Assembly: GCA_964492555.1 (NCBI GenBank)
Contig: CAZBKQ010000069.1
Span: 1 to 10,825, forward strand
DNA from: GCA-2709075 sp964492555
GTDB taxonomy: Bacteria; Pseudomonadota; Alphaproteobacteria; MPNO01; UBA2964
DNA length: 10,825 nt
Reading direction: 5' to 3'
Part shown: piece by piece, positions 5,586-10,825 of the stretch
Layout of the letters: each line of letters starts with the position of its first letter
Numbering within the stretch: position 1 is the first letter of the stretch
The notes under the pieces: model-generated
What the model was told of the DNA's origin: nothing
The model's database searches: none
What the model saw: only the letters and a program-made list of their open reading frames with translations
Program-made: the position numbers and the translations under genes

Positions 5586-5720
5586 GTGAAACGCACCTAT
5601 CAGCCCAGCGTTCTGGTCCGCAAAAGACGCCACGGATTTCGTGCCCGAAAGGCAACTGTCGGCGGACGCCGCGTGCTTGCCAACCGGCGTTCCAGGGGCC
5701 GCAAACGCCTTTCTGCCTGA
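5586..5720 (+). CDS. rpmH: 50S ribosomal protein L34
   Basis: A 44-residue, very basic protein beginning with the invariant L34 N-terminus KRTYQPS after the start residue, followed by RKRRHGFRAR and ending GRKRLSA. It is a small structural protein of the large ribosomal subunit, bound to 23S rRNA. The length is exactly that of the family. The start is GTG at 5586, with GGAG 7 bases upstream; an in-frame ATG at 5508 would add 26 residues unrelated to L34 and lies upstream of the promoter, so it is rejected. It is the first gene of the operon and is followed after 2 bases by rnpA, as in most bacteria. Confidence 0.98.
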   Translation: MKRTYQPSVLVRKRRHGFRARKATVGGRRVLANRRSRGRKRLSA

Positions 5721-5722
5721 TC

Positions 5723-6103
5723 ATGGCGCAAACGCTGCAGCGTCTCAGGCGGCGGCGTGAGTTCCTGAATGTCGCCGGCAACGGCCGCAAGTTCGCCGCG
5801 CCGGGGCTCGTTTTGCAGGCTTTGGACCGCACCGGCGATGCCGCCGGCCAGCCAAATGATGAGTCCGTAAGGGTGGGGTTTACCGTCACGCGCAAGGTCG
5901 GCAACGCGGTTATCCGGAACCGTGTGCGGCGCCGGTTGCGCGCGGCGGCCGCCGAAATCGTCCCTACCCATGCCCGGCAAGGGTTCGACCTGGTATTGAT
6001 CGGACGCGCCGGAACGCGGAACAGGCGGTATGAAGACCTGACAGCCGACCTTACCGAGGCGCTGCGGCGCGTCGGCGCCAGCAGGAACGGCGACGACAAA
6101 TAG
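5723..6103 (+). CDS. rnpA: Ribonuclease P protein component
   Basis: A 126-residue basic protein, the protein subunit of RNase P, which helps the catalytic RNA (rnpB, not in this window) remove the 5' leader from pre-tRNAs. The N-terminal RLRRRREFLNV matches the family start. The RNA-binding RNR signature lies at about 57-72 (RKVGNAVIRNRVRRRLR). The central FDLVLIGR (88-95) is also typical. Length is normal. It starts only 2 bases after the rpmH stop with no clear ribosome binding site of its own, so translation is probably coupled to rpmH. The acidic/neutral tail RNGDDK is not conserved in the family. Confidence 0.97.
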   Translation: MAQTLQRLRRRREFLNVAGNGRKFAAPGLVLQALDRTGDAAGQPNDESVRVGFTVTRKVGNAVIRNRVRRRLRAAAAEIVPTHARQGFDLVLIGRAGTRNRRYEDLTADLTEALRRVGASRNGDDK

Positions 6104-6114
6104 CGGCGGCAAAC

Positions 6115-6372
6115 ATGCTCCGACAACTGGTCCGTTTTCCCTTCCTCGCCGTTATCCGGATATATCAATGGCTGATCTCGCCACTCTTCCCCATGACCTG
6201 CCGGTTTTCGCCAAGTTGCTCGCATTACGCGGCAGAAGCGATTACCCGTCATGGCCCTATCCGGGGGCTCGGTCTTTCTGTAAAACGCATCTGCCGGTGC
6301 CACCCTTGGGGCGGTTCGGGCTATGACCCGGTTCCCGGCAACCAGTCCGGGACACGGCAAACAGATTTGTAA
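6115..6372 (+). CDS. yidD: Membrane protein insertion efficiency factor
   Basis: An 85-residue protein of the YidD family (the UPF0161 group), a small membrane-associated factor that aids YidC-dependent insertion. The amphipathic N-terminus (about 8-25, ending QWLISPL) is followed by the family signature CRFSPSCSHYA (29-39), an HG (46-47), and RCHPWGGSGYDPVP (61-74). Cysteines at 29, 35, 60 and 62 are all present. It lies 11 bases after rnpA and 12 before yidC, the standard order. Confidence 0.96.
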   Translation: MLRQLVRFPFLAVIRIYQWLISPLFPMTCRFSPSCSHYAAEAITRHGPIRGLGLSVKRICRCHPWGGSGYDPVPGNQSGTRQTDL

Positions 6373-6384
6373 GACGGGAAAAAG

Positions 6385-8205
6385 ATGGAACAACGCAACC
6401 TGATCCTCGCCGCCATTCTTTCGATCGGCATTCTTCTCGTCTGGCAGTTTCTGTATGAAATGCCGCGTATGGAACGCCAGCGCGCGGAGCAGGCCCGCCA
6501 GGCTGAGCTGCAGAAGGAACAGCAGGCGGCAGGCGGCGGCCAACCGGGGGCCACCCAAACCCCCGCTCCCGTCCAACAGGGCAATATCCCGCAACCGAAC
6601 GCCAGCGTCGCACCGGCCCCGACGGGCGGCACCGCCCAGGTACCGGGACCCGGCGCGCCGACGCTGCAGGGACCGTCCGCCACGGCCTTGAGAACCGCCG
6701 CGGTATCGACCGGCAAGCGTCTCAAGATAGAAGCGCCGCGCGTTAAGGGATCAATCGCGCTCAATGGCGGCAGGCTGGACGATCTGACGCTCCACGGCTA
6801 TCGCGAAACCGTTGAACCCGACAGTCCTGAAATAACACTCCTGTCGCCGGTGGGCGCGCCCAAGCCTTATTATGCGCAGTTCGGCTGGACGGCGCTGGAC
6901 AAGACCATACCCCTGCCCAATGACGATACGGTCTGGCGGGCGGACCGGGAAACGCTGACCGCGGAATCTCCAGTAACGCTGAGCTGGGATAACGGCCAGG
7001 GGCTGGTGTTCAAACGCACGATCAGCGTCGACGAGAATTATCTTTTCAACGTCACTCAAACGGTGGAAAACCGGACCGCCAAACCGGTCACGCTTTACCC
7101 TTACGGTCTGGTTTCGCGTACGGACGTGCCGGAAACGCTCGGATTCTTTATCCTGCATGAAGGGTTGATCGGCGTATTCGACGGCAATCTGGAAGAGCTC
7201 GATTACGACGATCTGGAAGACACCAAGACCGAAACCCGCAGCTCTACCGGCGGTTGGCTGGGAATTACCGACAAATACTGGCTGATGGCGCTGATCCCCA
7301 ATCAGAAAGAAAAATTCACCGGCACTTTCCGGCACAACCTCTCCGGCAATCGCCATAAGTTTCAGGTCGACTATGTCGGTCAGGGACGGATCATACCGGC
7401 AAACGGATCGGCAAGCGCGTCCAACCGGATATTTGCCGGTGCCAAGGAGGTCAGACTTCTGGACCGCTATGGTGAGGAACACGGCATTGTCCGGTTCGAT
7501 CTGGCTGTCGATTTCGGCTGGTTCTACTTTCTGACCAAACCGATTTTCTACGTTCTGGAATATTTTTACCGGCTTCTGGGGAATTTCGGCCTCGGCATCC
7601 TGCTGCTGACGGTCCTGATCAAACTGGCCTTCTTCCCGCTCGCCAATAAGTCATACCGCGCGATGAGCCGCATGAAACAGCTCCAGCCCAAGATGATGAA
7701 GCTGCGCGAGCGCTATCCGGACGACAAGCAGAAACTCAACGAATCCATGATGCGGCTTTACCGGGAGGAAAAGGTCAACCCGGCGGCGGGCTGTCTGCCC
7801 ATCCTGATTCAGATCCCTGTATTTTTCGCGCTGTACAAGGTGCTATTCGTCTCCATCGAAATGCGTCACGCGCCGTTTTACGGCTGGGTCCAGGATTTGT
7901 CGGCGGCCGACCCGACCTCGATATTCAATCTGTTCGGCCTGATCCCGTGGCAGCCGCCGGAATTTCTTATGATCGGTATATGGCCATTGATTATGGGCGG
8001 CTCCATGTGGCTGCAGCAAAAGCTGAACCCGGCACCGGCGGACCCCATCCAGCAAAAGATTTTCATGTTTTTGCCGATCATCTTTACCTTCATGCTGGCG
8101 ACCTTCCCCGCCGGCCTGGTGATCTACTGGGCGTGGAACAATATTCTTTCTATCGCCCAGCAATGGGTGATCATGCGCCGGATGGGCGTCAAGATCGGCG
8201 GCTGA
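6385..8205 (+). CDS. yidC: Membrane protein insertase YidC
   Basis: A 606-residue inner-membrane insertase (Oxa1/Alb3/YidC family) that inserts membrane proteins alone or with SecYEG. Helix 1 is at about 5-24 (after MEQRN). A Gln/Ala/Pro/Gly-rich linker (about 31-105) leads to the large periplasmic beta domain (about 110-370). The conserved insertase core follows from about 385: helix GLGILLLTVLIK; the cytoplasmic coiled-coil C1 region (RMKQLQPKMMKLRERYPDD and on to EEKVNPAAGCLP); and four further helices ending near residue 595. In the hydrophilic groove the positive residue is Lys413, where E. coli has Arg366; Lys or Arg is accepted in the family. The length and the presence of the periplasmic domain fit Gram-negative YidC. 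The short tail RRMGVKIGG lacks a long basic extension. Confidence 0.98.
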   Translation: MEQRNLILAAILSIGILLVWQFLYEMPRMERQRAEQARQAELQKEQQAAGGGQPGATQTPAPVQQGNIPQPNASVAPAPTGGTAQVPGPGAPTLQGPSATALRTAAVSTGKRLKIEAPRVKGSIALNGGRLDDLTLHGYRETVEPDSPEITLLSPVGAPKPYYAQFGWTALDKTIPLPNDDTVWRADRETLTAESPVTLSWDNGQGLVFKRTISVDENYLFNVTQTVENRTAKPVTLYPYGLVSRTDVPETLGFFILHEGLIGVFDGNLEELDYDDLEDTKTETRSSTGGWLGITDKYWLMALIPNQKEKFTGTFRHNLSGNRHKFQVDYVGQGRIIPANGSASASNRIFAGAKEVRLLDRYGEEHGIVRFDLAVDFGWFYFLTKPIFYVLEYFYRLLGNFGLGILLLTVLIKLAFFPLANKSYRAMSRMKQLQPKMMKLRERYPDDKQKLNESMMRLYREEKVNPAAGCLPILIQIPVFFALYKVLFVSIEMRHAPFYGWVQDLSAADPTSIFNLFGLIPWQPPEFLMIGIWPLIMGGSMWLQQKLNPAPADPIQQKIFMFLPIIFTFMLATFPAGLVIYWAWNNILSIAQQWVIMRRMGVKIGG

Positions 8206-8221
8206 TCCGCCGCGCCCCGCC

Positions 8222-8878
8222 ATGTCCGGCCCCAGTGAAAACGATGCGGACGATGCCGCGCTGATCGAAGAGGGACGGCTTCTGTTCGAACGGGAGTGCG
8301 GTTTTATCGCCGGCGCGACGAATGAAGCGGCGCTGCCGCCCGGCACCTTGCCGGAAGTCGCCTTTGCCGGACGGTCGAATGTCGGCAAATCCAGCCTGAT
8401 CAACGCCCTGACGCGGCAGGCAAAGCTGGCCCGTACCTCGCAGACCCCGGGCCGCACTCAGCAAATCAATTTCTTCGATCTGGGCGGGCGGCTGATGCTG
8501 GTCGATTTGCCGGGGTACGGCTATGCGCGCGCATCGCGCACCAAGGTCGGGGAATGGAATGCGCTGATCCACGCCTATCTGAAGGGGCGCCCCAACCTGA
8601 TGCGGGTTTGCCTGCTGGTCGATTCCCGCCATGGACTCAAATCGAACGATATGGCGCTGATGGCGGAACTGGACGAATCCGCGGTGGTTTATCAGATTGT
8701 GCTGACCAAGTGCGATAAATCCGGAACCGGCAAACGGCAACAGATCATCGACAGGCTGGCCGAGAGCTTTCCGCGACATCCCGCCGCCCATACTGTCGTT
8801 CACCAGACCAGCGCGCAAAACGGCGATGGCATCGCTGGCTTACGGGCCGAACTGGCGGCGCTGGCTGCGCCCGCGTAA
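8222..8878 (+). CDS. engB: Ribosome biogenesis GTP-binding protein EngB/YsxC/YihA
   Basis: A 218-residue TRAFAC GTPase needed for late assembly of the 50S subunit. All GTPase motifs are visible: G1 GRSNVGKSS (50-58), G2 region TPGRTQ (75-80), G3 DLPGYG (95-100), G4 TKCD (162-165) and G5 TSAQNGDG (196-203). The N-terminal 25 residues are acidic and variable, as usual. It starts 16 bases after yidC; no clear ribosome binding site precedes the ATG (the gap is C/G-rich), so coupling with yidC is possible. Position after yidC is typical of Alphaproteobacteria. Confidence 0.97.
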   Translation: MSGPSENDADDAALIEEGRLLFERECGFIAGATNEAALPPGTLPEVAFAGRSNVGKSSLINALTRQAKLARTSQTPGRTQQINFFDLGGRLMLVDLPGYGYARASRTKVGEWNALIHAYLKGRPNLMRVCLLVDSRHGLKSNDMALMAELDESAVVYQIVLTKCDKSGTGKRQQIIDRLAESFPRHPAAHTVVHQTSAQNGDGIAGLRAELAALAAPA

Positions 8879-8897
8879 TTCGGATAAAGTCCGCGCC

Positions 8898-9845
8898 ATG
8901 AGCAAGGAACCGAAAAACCGGAAAAAGCCGGTAAGCGATGCGGCCCGGGCGCGTTGGCTGGCGCAGGCCGCGACGCTGTCCGAAGCGCTGCCCTATCTGC
9001 AGGAATATGCGGGCAAGACGTTCGTCATCAAATATGGCGGCCACGCGATGGGCGACGAAAACCTGGCGCGGTTGTTCGCCAATGACGTCGTGTTGATGAA
9101 GCATGTCGGCATCAAACCCGTCATCGTTCACGGCGGCGGTCCCCAGATCGGCGATATGCTCAAGAGGCTCCGCATCAAGAGCTCCTTTATCGACGGGCTC
9201 CGGGTCACGGACAAGGAGACGGTGGAGATCGTGGAAATGGTGCTGGCGGGCAGCATCAACAAACAGGTCGTCTCCGCGATCAACGAGGCCGGTGGCACGG
9301 CGATCGGACTGTCCGGCAAGGACGGACGGCTGATCGAAGCCAAGAAGCTGAGACGCAAGACCCGCGATCCGGAATCCAATATCGAAAAAGTCATCGATCT
9401 GGGTTTTGTCGGCGAGCCGTCAAAGGTGAACGCAGATGTGATCACCGCGCTCACCGAATCAGGCATCATTCCGGTGGTTGCGCCGCTCGGCGTAGGCGCG
9501 AATTCCACGACCTATAACATCAACGCCGACACGGCAGCGGGCGCCGTCGCCGCCGCGATCGGCGCGGAACGGCTTCTGATGCTGACCGATGTCGCTGGTG
9601 TTCTGAACAAGAAGGGGGAACTGATCCCCGAAATGACGCGGGCGCAGGCGGCGGCGCGAAAAAAGGTCGGCACCATCCATGGCGGCATGATTCCCAAGGT
9701 GGATACCTGTCTCGACGCGGTCAAGGGCGGGGTCGACGCCGCCGTCATTCTGGACGGGCGCGTGCCGCACGCGCTGATACTCGAAATCTTCACCGAACAC
9801 GGCGCGGGCACGCTCATCCGCGGCGGAACCCAACGCAAGAAATAG
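8898..9845 (+). CDS. argB: Acetylglutamate kinase
   Basis: A 315-residue amino acid kinase that phosphorylates N-acetyl-L-glutamate with ATP, the second step of arginine synthesis. Motifs are KYGGHAM (45-51, phosphate-binding Lys45), HGGGPQIG (78-85), GLSGKDG (137-143), YNINAD (206-211, substrate binding) and GGMIPK (262-267, Lys267). The N-terminal helix, about residues 17-37 with LSEALPYLQEYAGK, is the mark of the hexameric, arginine-inhibited form, so feedback inhibition by arginine is likely. I chose the ATG at 8898, 19 bases after engB; the frame is open from 8826, but the extra 24 residues would overlap engB and are not family-like. It is the only arginine gene in view, and its location after engB is usual in Alphaproteobacteria. 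Confidence 0.97.
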   Translation: MSKEPKNRKKPVSDAARARWLAQAATLSEALPYLQEYAGKTFVIKYGGHAMGDENLARLFANDVVLMKHVGIKPVIVHGGGPQIGDMLKRLRIKSSFIDGLRVTDKETVEIVEMVLAGSINKQVVSAINEAGGTAIGLSGKDGRLIEAKKLRRKTRDPESNIEKVIDLGFVGEPSKVNADVITALTESGIIPVVAPLGVGANSTTYNINADTAAGAVAAAIGAERLLMLTDVAGVLNKKGELIPEMTRAQAAARKKVGTIHGGMIPKVDTCLDAVKGGVDAAVILDGRVPHALILEIFTEHGAGTLIRGGTQRKK

Positions 9846-9857
9846 CGTCCCGCCATT

Positions 9858-10565
9858 ATGAACGCACCGCTGAACAGCGACGATTTCAGCCTTTTCAGCG
9901 GCGTTGTTTTCGATCTCGACGGTACGCTGATCGATACCCTGCCCGATATCCTCGCCGCCCTGAACCGTGTCATGTCTGAAGAAGGGTTGCGGCAGATTGA
10001 TTACGAGGAAGGCCGCACCTTTGTCGGGGGTGGCGCGCACAACCTGATCGAAAAGGCATTTGCGGCCATCGGGGCCAATGCCGATGACCCGCGCATCGAC
10101 CCGGCTTTCGACCGGTTTATCCGCTATTATGAGGAAAAACCGGCGATCCGCTCCACATTTTTTCCGGGCATAGAAGATTGTCTCGCCGCCTTTTCCGACG
10201 CCGGGGTAAAGATGGGCATCTGCACGAACAAGCCCATCGGGCTGACCCGGCAGATTATCGGGGAAATGAAAATCGCGGATTATTTCGGCGAGGCCGTACT
10301 TGGCGGCGACTCCCTGCCCGTTCGCAAACCCGACGCGGCGCATTTAAAGGAAGTTATCCGTTTGATGGATGTTCCATTGGACAAAACCGTGATGATCGGC
10401 GACAGCGAAACCGATGTCGGGGCCGCCCGCAATGCGGGCCTCCCGGTAATCGCGGTCGATTTCGGCTACACCGCACTGGCGCCGGAAAAAATTGGCGCCG
10501 ACGTGCTGATTTCATCTTTTTTTGACTTGCCGGCGGCCCTTCGGCAGGTGGCCGCCTATTCGTAA
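9858..10565 (+). CDS. gph: HAD-family phosphatase, phosphoglycolate phosphatase-like
   Basis: A 235-residue haloacid-dehalogenase-type hydrolase. Motif I DLDGTLIDT (19-27, nucleophile Asp19 and acid/base Asp21), an alpha-helical cap (about 28-105), motif II CTNK (122-125, Thr123), motif III RKPD (156-159, Lys157) and motif IV GDSETD (181-186) are all present. This order and cap type match phosphoglycolate phosphatase (Gph), which clears 2-phosphoglycolate formed by DNA repair or photorespiration; related members act on other phosphates such as nucleotides or sugars, so the substrate is not certain. It begins 12 bases after argB and is the last gene of the plus-strand run. Its 3' end overlaps the end of the opposing permease gene by 10 bases. 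Confidence 0.88.
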   Translation: MNAPLNSDDFSLFSGVVFDLDGTLIDTLPDILAALNRVMSEEGLRQIDYEEGRTFVGGGAHNLIEKAFAAIGANADDPRIDPAFDRFIRYYEEKPAIRSTFFPGIEDCLAAFSDAGVKMGICTNKPIGLTRQIIGEMKIADYFGEAVLGGDSLPVRKPDAAHLKEVIRLMDVPLDKTVMIGDSETDVGAARNAGLPVIAVDFGYTALAPEKIGADVLISSFFDLPAALRQVAAYS

Positions 10566-10825
10566 TGCAACGATTCCGCCGACGAGCTTCGTAGCGCCAC
10601 AAGTGACGGATAAATTGCGGCGACCAGACAGGTCACGACACAGAGCGCTGAAATCAGCAGCGTGCCCGTCCCCGAAAACCGGAACGCGTAATCGAACAGG
10701 GTAAAATGGTCGAGAAAGGAAACGCTGACCGCCCCGAGCGCGTTTCCAACGACCGCCGCCAGCAACGCGCCGGCGAGTTCGGGCACCTTCATAACAGTGA
10801 ATTTCAGCGTCTCACCGCGGTCCCG
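10556..10825 (-). CDS. C-terminal part of an FtsX/MacB-type ABC transporter permease (cut by window edge)
   Basis: An open frame that runs through the right edge of the window, giving the last 89 residues of a membrane protein. An internal ATG at 10792 exists, but the coding frame continues upstream (RDRGETLKFTV), so it is not taken as the start. Two hydrophobic stretches are visible (residues from the edge about 17-40 and 56-78). The ending IYPSLVALRSSSAESLHYE resembles the C-terminal YPxxxAxxxxPxExLRYE seen in FtsX-like/MacB permease domains. That is the basis of the call; substrate and partner ATPase lie outside the window. The TAG stop (10558-10556) lies inside the end of the phosphatase gene. 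Confidence 0.6.
   Translation of the reverse strand, partial: RDRGETLKFTVMKVPELAGALLAAVVGNALGAVSVSFLDHFTLFDYAFRFSGTGTLLISALCVVTCLVAAIYPSLVALRSSSAESLHYE

Noticed and set aside
5476..6594. Minus-strand open frame of 372 codons across rpmH, rnpA and yidD
   Set aside because: The plus strand holds three unmistakable conserved genes in the same place, and the minus-strand product shows no motif.
6751..7482. Minus-strand open frame of 243 codons inside yidC
   Set aside because: It is fully antisense to the periplasmic domain of yidC and shows no start signal or family motif.
9459..10343. Minus-strand open frame of 294 codons opposite argB and the phosphatase gene
   Set aside because: Both plus-strand genes carry complete catalytic motifs. 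The antisense product is His/Gly/Asp-rich shadow sequence.

Overview
This is about 10.8 kb of GC-rich (roughly 60% by eye) chromosomal DNA, most likely from an alphaproteobacterium of a Rhodospirillales-like lineage. The main reason is the gene order rpmH-rnpA-yidD-yidC-engB-argB, which is characteristic of Alphaproteobacteria and in which dnaA is not next to rpmH. The assignment rests on gene order and protein character only; no database was searched. There are no tRNA or rRNA genes, insertion sequences or CRISPR arrays, and no gap between genes exceeds 300 bases.

Left half (1-5360), all genes on the minus strand. In transcription order these are: a TVP38/TMEM64 (VTT-domain) membrane protein (5360-4614, GTG start); a MerA/lipoamide-dehydrogenase-like flavoprotein disulfide oxidoreductase (4585-3161); a tiny exported protein with three CNPCAAKK repeats (2999-2796); an orphan membrane histidine kinase (2658-1219); a 60-residue two-helix membrane protein (1115-933); and an isocitrate lyase/PEP mutase superfamily enzyme (923-57). 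The first two are 28 bases apart and look co-transcribed. The last two are 9 bases apart and have their own promoter-like sequence just after the kinase stop codon. Between the CNPC gene and the kinase lies a strong intrinsic terminator whose 3' arm can also pair perfectly over 10 bp with a downstream segment. This gives an attenuator-like arrangement.

Right half (5521-10565), all genes on the plus strand. A good sigma70-type promoter (TTGACT, 17 bases, TATACA) drives a compact seven-gene run with gaps of 2-19 bases: rpmH (L34, GTG start), rnpA (RNase P protein), yidD, yidC (membrane insertase), engB (ribosome-assembly GTPase), argB (N-acetylglutamate kinase) and a gph-like HAD phosphatase. 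The first five serve ribosome, tRNA and membrane-protein biogenesis. argB and the phosphatase are metabolic genes carried at the distal end.

The right edge (10556-10825) holds the 3' end of a minus-strand FtsX/MacB-type ABC permease gene, which overlaps the end of the phosphatase gene tail-to-tail by 10 bases.

Most of the window is conserved housekeeping DNA. The parts most worth a second look are the CNPC-repeat protein, the alternative hairpins after it, and the set of redox, membrane and sensor genes around it. Any functional link among these is inference.
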